Numbered from the stretch's first letter, positions 45,307 to 57,220 are shown. The stretch is DNA of 64,000 nucleotides from Ipomoea triloba (GCF_003576645.1 NC_044922.1:25533341-25597340), one strand, 5' to 3'. Notes: generated from the sequence alone by a model not told the origin. Numbers and translations: made by a program.

Positions 45307-45812
45307 TTCCAGCAATGGTCCTCCGAGTATGTTGATTTTTCAAAATTAGTCCCCGACTTTTAATTACACAATTTAGGTCCCTTGACTTTCAAATTCTTTC
45401 TATTGTTGGTCCTTTCGTTAAATTGTGGTTAAGTTGAGGTCAAATGAAGGGATAAAATTGTCTGTTCACCTATTTAGTGTATTATTACTCGTATTTCTCT
45501 TGTCATATACGTTGTATATATGAATATAATCTTAGTCGAAGTCTCAATCGAAGCCATATAATCTCAGTCAAAGTTTCTTCGACTGAGATTATATTCATAT
45601 ATATAGCGTATAAGACATGAGAAATACGAGTAATAATACACTATACAGGTGAACGAACAATTTTACCCCTTCATTTGACCTCAACTTAACCAAAATTTGA
45701 TGAAAGGACCAACATTGGAAAGAATTTAAAAGTCGATGGACTTAAATTGTCCAAATTAAAAGTCGGGGACTAATTTTGAAAAATTAACATAGTCGGAGGA
45801 CCATTGTTGGAA
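45307..45812. mobile_element. Foldback MITE, 506 bp
   Basis: A nearly complete inverted repeat: the arm starting TTCCAGCAATGGTCCTCCGA (45307) returns as the complement of the sequence ending at 45812, with arms of about 230 bp around a small centre near 45,555. It has no coding capacity. The transcript would form a long hairpin. The target duplication is not clear. Confidence 0.85.
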
Positions 45813-45829
45813 TTAACTCTTATGGGAAA

Positions 45830-45855
45830 CTAGCATTTTGTACACGCATTGTGCG
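45830..45855 (-). mobile_element. Candidate Helitron 3' terminus (minus)
   Basis: The minus strand reads a CGCA/TGCG hairpin (45845-45855) followed after about 11 nt by CTAG (45830-45833) and then T, resembling the Helitron 3' end (hairpin plus CTRR). The 5' TC end was not located. Confidence 0.35.
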
Positions 45856-46291
45856 AAAATTCATGTTTAAAATATTAAATACTAACGGAGTTATATCAGT
45901 GTAAAAGTAATTTTGTTTAACAAAAATGTAGTAGGGATAATTTTTTCCAATCAAATTGAAGTGTACAATATTTAAAATAAAATGTTTATCTTTATTAGCA
46001 TATAAAAAACGGACATAAATCAAGAGTATAACATGGATTGATATATTATTATGTTTTTAGATATATATTACCTAGATTGGTTGGCGAAAAATAAAAGCAA
46101 AAATATTTTAGTAAATCATTATTTTTCTTCTTTATAGCATTTCTAATTTTGACATTTCGTATGCAAAACAAATAATTAACAACCTATTTTTCAATTTTTT
46201 TCTCTTCAATTGTAGTACATCACTAGTATTGTTCCAAATGCCAATGCGTGGATTGTAAATATCTATATGATAAAACAACCATCCCTAAGAT

Positions 46292-46564
46292 TAGTGCACC
46301 GTGGACCATGATCATGGGCTGATACTGCAGTTGTGTTGAACTAATGCTGCAGTTGTGTTGAATTGATACTGCAGTTGTGTTGAAAGGTAACTGCAGTTGC
46401 ACGGAAATCATCCATCTGATACTGCAGTTGTGTTTAACTGATACTGCAGTTGTGTTGACGGATGAAACGACATATGTTCCGCGCAACTGCAGTTTCCTTT
46501 CAACACAACTGCAGTATCAGCCATAACCGTGCTTTACAATGCATTGTGAACCATGGTGCACAAT
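46292..46564. repeat. Inverted-repeat element with reiterated ACTGCAGTTGTGTTGA
   Basis: Ends GTGCACC(G/A)TGG face each other. The interior holds about six direct and two inverted copies of ACTGCAGTTGTGTTGA or variants, so several hairpins are possible. No coding capacity. Confidence 0.75.
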
Positions 46565-47412
46565 ATAATTTGAGCCGTAAGATGGGGATTAACTATTGAC
46601 GTAGAGATCCATCTTAAATTGGTGAGTATGGAGTTATCCTTGTGTAAGAAAAGAGTGTGTTTGAGTGACATCCTTGAGTTTGTGTTATTCCCATTTGTTT
46701 CTGGATTAAAAGTGTTATTATATAGCTACTTTTGGTTTAGCTAAGGCAATGGAGAATTAGACTAGTTTCTATTAGTTATATGAACTTATACCTTCCATGA
46801 ATTATTTGAATGCTTTTGGTTAGATTGTTTTGCCTTGACTTGGTTTAATCTTTTTGCTGGAAGACAAACAAAATCCAAGTGTGGCGAGTTGATAAATGTT
46901 TTAAACTCAATTCTTTTTCCTTGTACATTTTAGTATTTTTGTTTGTTACTACTCACTATCTTTTAGAGTCGATTTGATCACTTATAGAATGTTTGCATGT
47001 GCTTAGGTGATTCAACAAGGAAATGGTGTTTTGACGCATTTGATAAATTATTTGATCAAGTTTTTGAAGTTGCCTTTGCACGAAAGTACAATTGAGTGAC
47101 CAAAGTAATGATTTTTGGAATTTTGAGCGTTTTGGCACCTCTGTCAAAGCTATTTGAAGCCACCTCTAATAGCCACGGGCGTGCCCCAAGCCAATGGCGA
47201 CAATACCTGTGTCTACATTCCAGTAGGCAAAATTTATAGGCATGGATGCATGTCAGTGCCTAGCTCCTACAACTTCTTAAAATCATTTTGACATTATTTT
47301 AAGAATAGAACTCTTCCACCCAAAAAAATATAACTTCATTTCCCTTTCATTTCTTACTTTGTAATTTGGGATCTCCAAGCTTTTAAGAGACTTCCACTGA
47401 AAGTAATAGTTT
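46565..47412. other. Intergenic region, nothing recognised
   Basis: No gene or repeat family was recognised. Short open frames lack protein-like composition. Confidence 0.5.
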
Positions 47413-47643
47413 TGATTGAGATTATATTCGTACATATAGTGTATAGGACAGGAGAAATACAAATAATAATATACTAAACATGTGAACAGACAATTTTACC
47501 CATTCATTTGATCTCAACTTAACCAAAATTTGACGAAAGGACCAACATTGAAATGGTTTAAAAGTCAAGGGATTTAAATTGTCCAAATTAAAAATCGGAA
47601 ACTAATTTTAAAAAATAAACATAGTCAGAGAACCATTGCTGAA
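47413..47643. mobile_element. Half copy of the foldback MITE
   Basis: Matches the right arm of the element at 45,583-45,812 with about 10-15 percent differences by eye. The left arm is missing, so it cannot fold back. Confidence 0.75.
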
Positions 47644-48392
47644 AAAACTTTTTTTTTAAAGCATTTTCAAATTTTTGTTACAAGTTATATAATTTCGTTT
47701 GCATAATAATGTTTAGGGTTCAAATATGAGCCTTATACCCCGTATTTGGGAAGAATGGCAATGTATAAATTTGGAGATCAATATATAAAATCGCAGGGTA
47801 TAAAATGATTGTATTATCTATTTATTTATTTTTAATTGGGTGCATAGCGCCTTTTACGATATTGATTCTTGCCCTGATTTGATCCCCACAAGAAACTTGC
47901 AAATGCACTCTCAATCTCTTTTATCATGGTTTTGTCCCATTGAATCACATAGATGGTGTATAGAGGTATGGATATTTTATTTAATTAAAAAAAATTGATA
48001 AGCACTGTCAACTATTAATATAAAATTTGAAGGTTTTGAAGCTTATTTTTGGACCAAGATCTACAATGCAAAGTAAATCCTGGTCCATGGTATAATTTGC
48101 CAACATCCCAAATACTCCCTCTGTCTTGTCCTACTTATTCATTGGCCAAACCAACTCTTTCTTCTTTGTTTATTTTCTATCATTTTTTACTTGTTTTTAA
48201 ATTTGATTTTTTGTGTTTAATAGTAATTTTAGTGTAGTTTCTAAATATATAAATTTTGTATATTAATGCTAAACTTACTATTATGAAAAATAGAATTAAA
48301 AATAACTTCAGTCAAGCCTGGTTAACCGAACCAGCCACATAAAATGATCACATGAATCTTGAGAATTTAGTGATCAGGTTGATCATCCAAAT
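47644..48392. other. Intergenic region, nothing recognised
   Basis: AT-rich with no supported gene. The 62-codon plus frame at 48,049 has no recognisable domain. Confidence 0.5.
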
Positions 48393-48650
48393 CAATGTTG
48401 TAGAATGTGCTAGACGCTAGTCAGGCGCTCGGAGGCACTTAGCACCTAAATGCCTCCTAGGCAGGCAGGTAGTAATAATAATAAGAAGAAGAAAAACACA
48501 GCAATTGCACACCAAAAAAAAACACCCAGCTCAGTTGGACGACTTGGGCGCCAAGTTTAGCCGACTCGGACGCCTAAGCTGCTAGCTGCCCGACTAATGT
48601 CTTCCTAAAGGTAAAATCCCGGCCACCTAGGCAGATTTTAACAACAGGGA
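48393..48650. mobile_element. Possible small inverted-repeat transposon (hAT-like MITE)
   Basis: Imperfect inverted ends (left CAATGTTGTAGAAT, right complement CCCTGTTGTTAAAAT) enclose a GC-richer interior with repeated CCTAGGCAGGCAG-type words. Assignment to hAT is a guess; no clear 8-bp target duplication is visible. Confidence 0.35.
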
Positions 48651-49509
48651 ATCGAATCACCTAGATAATCTGTTCTATTGCAGGCAGCAGGCAGGAGGCA
48701 GGCAACAAAAGATGTTTTTGATAAAGATAAGTATGTACAACATCCCTCACCGGCTCACCTCACTTTTTGCAACGCCAAATGTACATATCAATTCATGCTA
48801 TTATCTATACAACAACAAAGATTAGAAAGTGGCAGCCACTTACTGACATGACTTGTTGAAGCGAAGCCCCTGTAATCAGAGCCACACTGCAAAGTATTAA
48901 GACTCAAAATCTCAAAAGTATTCTGAAATACTCACAGAAAGAAAAGGTTAAAGAAAGAGGCTTCTCCCTGTCAAACTCCTCTTGTAGATGACAACAATCC
49001 ATACCTTATACCGCAAACAACAAACAATGACAACAATCCATACCTTATACCGCAAACAACAAACAATCAAACACTTAATGTTAGTTACAATTCTCCAAAC
49101 CACATCAATAAATAAGTCATTACCATCCAATTATGAAAAATTAAGCCACAAAGCTCTACTTCTAAGTCTCAGATATATCCAGTTTAAGCACATATTTCGG
49201 AAAGGAAACACCGATGATTGGATATACTTGTACTCAGTCTATTAGAAAAATTATAAATGGGAAGAGATGCAATAACTCCAAGTAAAGAGTTTTCGAATGA
49301 CAAAATGATAACCAAAGTCTGCTTAGCACTGCTGCGAAATTACAATACTGGATTATGATGAATTAAATTTGAATCTCATTACAAATAAAAAGCACAAGTT
49401 ACAGTTCAAAAATTTTCTTGCAATAAAGAACCAAACTATATGGGTGTCCAAAGCTCTCCTAAAATTAGTAAAATACTGGTTGGGTGGATGGGTGGGGGGG
49501 GGGGGCGGG
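48651..49509. other. Intergenic region with a 39-bp tandem duplication
   Basis: The unit at about 48,988 is repeated directly at about 49,027. Otherwise no feature is recognised. It may include the 3' flank of the gene at 50,139-51,889. A G-rich run begins at about 49,491 and enters the gap. Confidence 0.55.
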
Positions 49510-49982
49510 NNNNNNNNNNNNNNNNNNNNNNNNNNNNNNNNNNNNNNNNNNNNNNNNNNNNNNNNNNNNNNNNNNNNNNNNNNNNNNNNNNNNNNNNNNN
49601 NNNNNNNNNNNNNNNNNNNNNNNNNNNNNNNNNNNNNNNNNNNNNNNNNNNNNNNNNNNNNNNNNNNNNNNNNNNNNNNNNNNNNNNNNNNNNNNNNNNN
49701 NNNNNNNNNNNNNNNNNNNNNNNNNNNNNNNNNNNNNNNNNNNNNNNNNNNNNNNNNNNNNNNNNNNNNNNNNNNNNNNNNNNNNNNNNNNNNNNNNNNN
49801 NNNNNNNNNNNNNNNNNNNNNNNNNNNNNNNNNNNNNNNNNNNNNNNNNNNNNNNNNNNNNNNNNNNNNNNNNNNNNNNNNNNNNNNNNNNNNNNNNNNN
49901 NNNNNNNNNNNNNNNNNNNNNNNNNNNNNNNNNNNNNNNNNNNNNNNNNNNNNNNNNNNNNNNNNNNNNNNNNNNNNNNNNN
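49510..49982. other. Assembly gap (473 N) flanked by G homopolymers
   Basis: The left edge is a G-rich run. The right edge is 29 consecutive G (49983-50011). Open frames crossing it encode only poly-Gly or poly-Pro and are artefacts. Confidence 0.95.
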
Positions 49983-50138
49983 GGGGGGGGGGGGGGGGGG
50001 GGGGGGGGGGGCTCAGTTTGAAATAATAGAAATGAATGCCAAAAAGTAGAATGATAGATAACATTACAAACAAAACTGCAGCACTTTTTCACATATGATG
50101 GATGAGACAGGTAATAAACTTCATGCCAATAGAAGCAG

Positions 50139-51889
50139 CTACCTCATCAGATCTACCATTTTTAAATCGTGCTTCCTTCGCCGCCATCTATGATGACCTT
50201 TTTGCAATGTATTCTCACCAACCTTCTCCCGTTTTGACACTGTCAATACAAGAGAGGCAAAGATATGGGTCAGCAGTCAATTGGTAGGAGTAATTAAAGC
50301 ATTTGCTCCATCTCAACTAAAAGCCTAAGATGATAGTTGGATTGTACATTTATGTTTATATATTATATATATGCTCAACTGGAGTAGACTAGATCAGTCT
50401 GCACTCAGTTTCGCATGGCAGCATGGAATGCTTATACAATATGAGATGCTATTTCCCAACAGTATAGAAAACAATGCACAATCTACCAGACCGCCCTCAA
50501 TGCCCATAATGTCCATTCATCTCTTTCATGGAAATAGTTTGCATTAAGAAAAACTGAAATGCTGATGCCACCCATTATGCTAGATAGAATGATAGGCAAT
50601 CAAGTGCCACACGTATTATGTATTAACCAATAAACCATTGCCCCTACACAGTCAGATTCAAAAGAACTTTGCTTCAACAAAAAATTTGACTAATGCAAAT
50701 TACTGCAGTAGAAAATTAAGTGCAAAGTTCAACAAAAAAAAAAACCTGTACACATAATATTTAAACAAGGAAAATGCTTTATTGAGTTTATTCCCCTCCT
50801 AAATTTGTGGCTTCAATTCATTGGGTGCCAATGAATTGGCAAACCACCACTAATTAAAAATAACATTCAGTTACAAATTAGATGCTGTCACTTCATGAGG
50901 GATGGATTCGAGGGGAAAAATATGAGGGTATCTAGCAGTGCGACTTCAGACTCACAATTTTAAAATAATCTTTATGCAACTCTTTCACAATAACAAGCAT
51001 TCATAAAATTCCAAAATAGAATTCTTTGCCCATTTTAATAGTCATTTGTGATTAAATAGCACTGTTTCATTGTTTGGAAGACTTAGTTCCATAATCAATT
51101 AATCATTCAAGGAACAAAGAAGCAATCTAATGTTGAATACTTGCTGCAAACTACATCTTAAAGCATCAATCAATTAAAACTCATCAAAGAAATTGAAATT
51201 CAGGAAAGCGAAAGCTTTATACCTCCAAATTCATGGCACCAGAATAAGATCCGCTGATCATCCTCTTCTTCATCGAACTCATTACCGTATCCTAACTCCG
51301 CATCGCCTCGATAACCTGGTTCACTTCCATAGCCCGATTCAAACCCCTGACTGTCAAAGTTTCCATTTTGCAACGCGAAGCTCAAATTCTCCTTATCCGC
51401 GCTCCCATGTTCCCTCTCTCTCCTCAAATTCCTGATTGCTTCGCTAACATCCGACGCCCAATTCGCATCCCCATTCACAAACAACTCCCCACTCGAGTCC
51501 GTGACAAGGAAATCAGAGCAGGTCCCATTGGCCGCCGACGCCCCGACGGAACAACACCGCCGTGTGGTCCCACTTCGATCGCTGCTCCTCCCGGAACCCG
51601 ATCGCGACCCGCGGATGCGGCGGCGCTTCCGAGCGCGCCAGCGCAGCCCGCCGCGCTTGTGGACAGATAGAGGGCGGTGGTCGTCGAACAAACTGAGCTT
51701 GGAGAAGTCGATTGCGTCGAACGGAAACGACGTGGCCCGATCCGCACGACAAGGGCGCTTGTAAAGGAATCCATTGGTGTGATCGGAGTTTAGGGTTCGA
51801 GTATGAATCTGAAAGGGCCTCCAATTGTGAAGTTGGAATGTACAGGTGTCGAGAGCGTGCAGTGAAGCAGGTGGGACTTTGGGCGACAT
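50139..51889 (-). CDS. Two-exon plant gene of unknown function, 255 aa predicted
   Basis: I chose the ATG read from 51889 (MSPKVPPAS); the same frame is open upstream to 52117, but that part looks like 5' UTR. Exon 1 is 51889-51223, ending at a G|GTATAA donor. A 983-bp intron follows. Exon 2 is 50239-50139, after a TATTGACAG acceptor. The phases join, giving 768 bp including the stop. The protein has a basic Arg-rich stretch near residues 85-110, which could be a nuclear signal. An acidic region rich in Gly, Tyr and Glu follows (about 180-215), and the C-terminus is basic (RWRRRKHD). I do not recognise the family. Lack of repeats and good splice signals make this the best single-copy gene here. 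An exon further downstream in the gap cannot be excluded. Confidence 0.6.
50240..51222 (-). other. Intron of the unknown two-exon gene
   Basis: AT-rich with in-frame stops. The GT donor is at 51222-51221 and the AG acceptor at 50241-50240 on the minus strand. No transposon signature is seen inside. Confidence 0.55.
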
Positions 51890-52158
51890 TGATGGAAGGA
51901 GAAATCCGAATTCTGTGGACAAAGAAATGCGAGTTGAAGAATTTGATATTTTCTCTTCTTCTTCTTCTTCACCGGCGATGTGTAGGGAAGAAGATTCTAC
52001 AAGACAATGACATGACATGGATGGATATCTATATAGATCTTTCTGGAATCTGCTTCTGGATATTACACCAATCCCGCCGGAGCTATTCATCTTTCCTCGT
52101 GACACCTGGCGCCTCAATTTTCATTTCTAAACACTCTTTTATATTATACATTTATACC

Positions 52159-52159
52159 C

Positions 52160-52200
<41 letters not shown>
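52159..52200. repeat. (ATA)n microsatellite
   Basis: About 13 ATA units lie upstream of the unknown gene. A shorter (AAT)n tract precedes the related repeat at 53,132. Confidence 0.95.
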
Positions 52201-53275
52201 GGGAAAAGAGTAAAATAGGCTCTCGAATTTTAGTTAAAAAGTCAATTAACTCCCTAAACTTTTTAAAGGTGCAATTACACCTATCAAAAATTGATATTAA
52301 CGCAATGAAGCTAAAATATAATAAATTATATTAGTATAATTATATGAATTAAATATTAATTAATTATATTAATTATTAATGATTAATTATATTAATAAAT
52401 ACTACTCCATAATAATTAATATTTATTAACTAGAAGATTGAGCAATCCTCTCACCAACTTTAGATGTCGTTGATCAAATTAATTAGTACGCGTGTGACTT
52501 GAACACTGCAGAAGGTCGAACATATTTAATATATAATAATAATAATTTTTGTATATACGAATTGACATTCATGTTAACGAAAAATCATTAATTTAGTGTA
52601 ATTGACTAATAATAATTGTCTAATAATTATTATGGTAATTAAGCTAAATATTGGTCGTTGAATTTATTTTGATACCCCGTAATAATTAAAGTTAAATTAT
52701 TTCTCATATTTCCATATTTATTTTAGTAATAATATAATTACTTAAGTTATATAAATATCGATCTTTTATAGATAATTGTAAACAAACAAGTCATATATTA
52801 TTCAATTAATTGAGTGATACTTTTGCACTAATCTTATAATCAAATAAATGTACATGTTCAATATTAGATTTTTTAAAATAATTTTATCTTTAATTTTATT
52901 ATTTAAATAAATAAATAAAAAAATTTATCCGTGAATCGCATGGGTAATTGGACAATTATTTGCTCTAATTCAAGCAAAGAAAACATTAGAAAACATAATC
53001 AATCCAACCAATTTCATCAATTGCGCTATATACTATTCAATGCTATAATTTATATAATTGTATATCGATCCAAATATTCTTAAAATATTATAACAAATTC
53101 ATTCCGTGCAACGCACGGGCGAAAATACTAGTAATAATAATAATAAGGGAAAAGAGTCAAATAGGCTCTCGAATTTTAGTTAAAAAGTCAATTAACTCCC
53201 TAAAATTTTTAAAGGTGCAATTACACCTATCAAAAATTGATATTAACGCAATGAAGCTAAAAAAAAATCGGTTAA
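52201..53275. repeat. Direct repeats (about 120 bp) bracketing an AT-rich segment
   Basis: 52201 to about 52315 and 53147 to about 53262 are near-identical, and each is preceded by an AAT-type microsatellite. The roughly 0.8 kb between them is very AT-rich without a gene and ends in a Helitron-like terminus. Confidence 0.8.
53104..53131 (+). mobile_element. Candidate Helitron 3' terminus
   Basis: The hairpin CCGTGC-AAC-GCACGG (53104-53118) is followed after 9 nt by CTAG (53128-53131) and then T, matching the Helitron 3' pattern. The 5' TC end was not identified; it should lie between 52,320 and 53,000. Confidence 0.5.
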
Positions 53276-53327
53276 TGACCTACTATCACTATGTAATTAA
53301 GATTCTGATAACCCGTTGACGAAATTT

Positions 53328-54125
53328 CAGGCAAAAGATGACCGGCTGTTCATCAAGAAAGAGACCCAGGTCTCCTATTCCGTAGAGAAGGCAACCACTA
53401 GAAAGGCTATCTCACTGCTAAGCTGGTTGAAGGTATTGCTTTACGTGAAGCTTTAAAATGGCTCAAGTACCAAGGAATTGAAGTGCAAATAGAGTCTGAT
53501 GCCAAGTTGGTTATTGAAGCCATTACAACTCCTCAAACCTGTTACTCTTTTTTTTTTTTGCTTTGATCATTCTGAATATTAGAGACCTAGTTAAAAGTTC
53601 AAAAAGTTGTTAGCTTTGTATTTACTAAGCGGTATGCAAATAAAGTTGCCCATATGTTAGCTAAAAAAGCTTTAGTCATTGCCTTCTCTACGGAGAAGGA
53701 AACCACTGGAAAGGCTATCTCTTTGCTAAACTGGCTTAAGGTATTGCTATACATGAAGCTGTAAAATGGCTCAAGTACCAGGGAATTGAAGTGCAAATAG
53801 AGTCTGATGCCAAGTTGGTTATTGAAGCCATTACAACTCCTCAAAGTTGTTACTCTTTTTTTTGCTTTGATCATTCTGAATATTAGAGACCAGTTCAAAG
53901 TTCAAAAAGTTGTTAGCTTTGTATTTACTACAACTCCTCAAAGTTGTTACTCTTTTTTTTGCTTTGATCATTCTGAATATTAGAGACCTAGTTCAAAGTT
54001 CAAAAAGTTGTTAGCTTTGTATTTACTAAGCGGTATGCACATAAAGCTGCCCATATGTTAGCTAAGAAAGCTTTAGTCATTGCTACACGTAAGGAGTGGT
54101 GGAATTCACCTCATTCGTTCCTTTA
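53328..54125 (+). pseudogene. Shattered, locally duplicated RNase H-like fragments
   Basis: Two partial tandem units (about 53,390-53,690 and 53,700-54,125) encode pieces of a plant RNase H-like (RVT_3) domain on the plus strand. They include EALKWLKYQGIEVQIESDAKL, a central Asp-bearing motif, and the HMLAKKALV end. Frames are broken by stops and by poly-T runs. Inside unit 2 a 90-bp piece is repeated (about 53,835-53,930 and 53,931-54,025). Probably derived from a LINE-type element. Confidence 0.7.
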
Positions 54126-54365
54126 GTGTTCATGAACGTGATCGTTAACAAACATGTTCGTGAACATGTTTGTTAACGTTCGCGAACTTGCTCGTTAACG
54201 TTAACGAACACATTCTACGTTAACAAACACCAATGAACGCTTAACAAACGAACACGAAAAGAATTTCCAAAAACCTTAAAAAACGAACACAAACACGAAC
54301 ACTCCAAAATCCTTAACAAACGAACACGAACAGCCTCTGTTTGTTTATGTTCGGTTCGTTAACAG
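54126..54365. repeat. Palindrome-rich GAACATGTTCG / GTTAACG repeat
   Basis: Overlapping short palindromes such as GAACATGTTC, GTTAAC, AACGTT and CGCGAAC are repeated over about 240 bp. This gives strong secondary-structure potential and no coding capacity. Its class is unknown. Confidence 0.6.
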
Positions 54366-54519
54366 CCCTATCTAGGGTTGATGTGTCAATTTTAATACGG
54401 AATAACAACAACAACAACAATAACAATAACTAATTTTTTAAAGAAAAAATCCAAACACAATCATCCTTTGCCATCATTTACTGTTATAGTAAAGCATCTA
54501 ATGTAGGTTTCTATCATCA

Positions 54520-54627
<108 letters not shown>

Positions 54628-54712
54628 AATTGACTAAAATTAAACTAACAATTATACACCACTGGATGCAAACAAAGTATGAATCAATGCACGACTTAAT
54701 TCAATAGGATTC

Positions 54713-56213
54713 TTAGTAAAAAATAATTTCTGCTTTTCTGGAGGCACGAGGAAAATGCAAGATCTCCTCCTTATTATTCTCAAAGTATAAGCTGGTTATC
54801 GATGCACTATTAATGATAACCTTCTCAAGTGTTGGAAAGCAAGCAAGTAGCTCCTTGATGAAAAGGACTTGATATTCAACCCCTGTAAATTCGTCCAACT
54901 CCAATACGTGAAGCATTTTATATCCATGACGACCCACATTATCAAGTAACTTTGGAAGTTTTGGCAAAATATCAGAAAACTACATAAGAATAAAAAAATA
55001 TATATATTAAAGCACACCCAAAAATCCACAAACAGTTAAAATATTTACACAACAAATTTGTGTTAAAGAATGCAAATATAGAATAATAAAAATTGAAATA
55101 ACTAGAATGTCATTTAAAAAAAATAACCAAGGAAGATAAAATTACTGATAAATTTATATGAAGCTTCCACAAATGTGGGCATATTTGAATCAAATTAATG
55201 AATGCAGAAGAAACATCACTCATCAGTTGCTCATCATTACGTTATGATTTCAAGTATTCTTCGTTAGTTGATATCTTCAAGTGTTGCACATTTAGTGCAT
55301 ATAGTTGTAGTTGTAGTTCCCGCTTTCTAGTAAATTCATTAACAAAATCCTTTGAAACCAATTAAAAATCAAGTTAGATCAGTTTGTAACAAATATATTA
55401 AATAAAAAAATATTTTTTAAAAAAAAGGTCAGAATAGTATACCTCGAGAGATGAACTGTCCAATTCAAGACAACGACAATATGTCAAGTCCAAATTAATC
55501 GAGTAAAGAGGGCCATCAATGATTGCTAAATGATCAAGTTTTTGAGCAGTAATATTAAAACCAGTTACGTTGTCACATCTAATAAATGACAGACTGTTGA
55601 GCGTAGGAACATCAACCAAAAGACCTCCACCATCAAAGTTAACATCTTCAAAATAAAGTGAAGTGACATTTGGTAATGTGCAATGAGCATTTATTGGTTT
55701 AAAAGAGACTCCACAAATATGCAATCTTCTTAGTGATGGGCAAGAGAATATGCAATTCGGCAAGCAGTACCCATCTTCTCGCTTTAAACTAAGGCTGATT
55801 TCTTCAATACCTTTTTGTGTGATAAAAAGAAGCCATTGATCGAAGTCAAACGACCGAGACCTGAGTGTATTTCTAGGGGTATGAGAAAAATCAATAACAA
55901 ATTTGTTAATAAATCCATTATGTTGTATGAGAACTTTGTTGATAACATACAAACCCGCAGATGTCCAAATATCATTGTTTCTCTTCTCCTTTTTCTTATT
56001 TTTGGTCCTAATATCACTGTGAGCATTGGAATATTTTTTCTCAATGTGCTTTAAAAACATAGCATCAAAGTTGAGATGTGTAAAACTCAACCAAATACCC
56101 CTCCAAAAGGTAGACAAAACAGCCATTCCAGCAACTTCTTCAATCACCAAGAGTCCCAAAATCTTGTTAATTATATCAAATGGAAGTTCACTGATTCTAT
56201 CTCTGCCCGCCAT
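54713..56213 (-). pseudogene. F-box/FBD/LRR paralogue with premature stop
   Basis: Exons are 56213-55443, 55349-55146 and 54979-54713, with splice signals matching the paralogue at 40,377-41,967. Exon 1 is open and differs by a handful of residues. In exon 2 the serine codon is followed by TAA (about 55,240) where the paralogue has TTA, ending the protein after about 292 residues. The FBD-like exon 3 is therefore lost, and it also carries an internal deletion of several codons relative to the paralogue. The F-box and most LRRs remain, so a truncated protein is possible, but nonsense decay seems more likely. Confidence 0.8.
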
Positions 56214-56850
56214 AATCTAGACAACTTTAACCTATGCAAATTAAAAAATATAATAAATAAATTAAAATTGAAACATAACCCTAAATTAAAATGGGAGAAC
56301 ATGGAGATAGTAATTAAAATGCAAGTCTCAATCCCAAGTAGGAAGATATCAATTATGAAAGATGTAAGATGCAAAATTAATGGAGTGTTTATCCGTAAAA
56401 GTTTTAAAACATGATCACAATATAGAGCTAGCTAGTGTAAAAGCAGAAGAATGAATATATACACACAAGCAAACAATTGATTTGGTTTGAGAAAAATTAA
56501 ACCTGCAATCAAATAGGCGAAATGGGGAGCGGCGGCGAGCAACAAAGAGTAGAATTGATTCAATTAGTAGAGCGGTCAACCCTAGAGATAGTTTTAACCT
56601 AGAATGAATTGAGGTTTTTGGGCGGGTTTTAAAAAGGATTTGATTGATTTGGAGGGCAGAGATAGTTTGGGTTTGACTGCAAGGAGTGCGTTTTTATCAG
56701 AAAAAGAAAAAAATTATATAAAAAGAAAAGACATGCGTGGAAGTGCAATTGAATACATTTTCACACGCCTACTAGACGCGTTAAAGTACATGGTTGCCAA
56801 TTAGCAACCACTCTAACTTTTATTGTTTATTTATTTTTATTTTTGTTTAA
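56214..56850. promoter_or_regulatory. 5' flank of the F-box pseudogene (duplicated)
   Basis: Near-identical to 41,968-42,620, with small indels. It marks the right limit of the segmental duplication at about 56,850. Confidence 0.6.
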
Positions 56851-57220
56851 AGCTTAGAAAATCCACATGGCAACCTAAACTCACAAAAAAAAGTTTCTTT
56901 AAAAAAAAAATCAAACTATTGGGTTGCCCCAAATACTTAGCAAAAAGTAAGCTATTTTACAAATTCATAACCCTATTTTTTCCTTTTATTTTTGTTTCGG
57001 CTATCATAATTGTTGTTTAATTCTATTGAAGAATGGTGGTGCGTGTGAAAATGCTGATATTAATGAAGCTAAGCAAGAAGGGTATTAGTGTAATTTAGCT
57101 AGTGAAGATTCTGTTATAACCGTCTCTTTCATCCGTATATATGTAACAGTCTTCTTCCTCGTGAAATAAAAATCCAGATATTTTCCATTCGCAAACTTCC
57201 CCTCTTCTCCCTTTCCGTCA
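56851..57220 (+). mobile_element. Probable 5' LTR region of a decayed copia element
   Basis: The segment ends CCGTCA directly before the primer site and contains GTATATATGTAACAG and AATAAAAATCC, like the promoter and polyadenylation parts of short copia LTRs. The 5' limit is not determined; the first part may be host DNA. Confidence 0.45.

Noticed and set aside
49369..50092. Poly-Gly and poly-Pro frames around the second gap
   Set aside because: Produced by N bases and G homopolymers.
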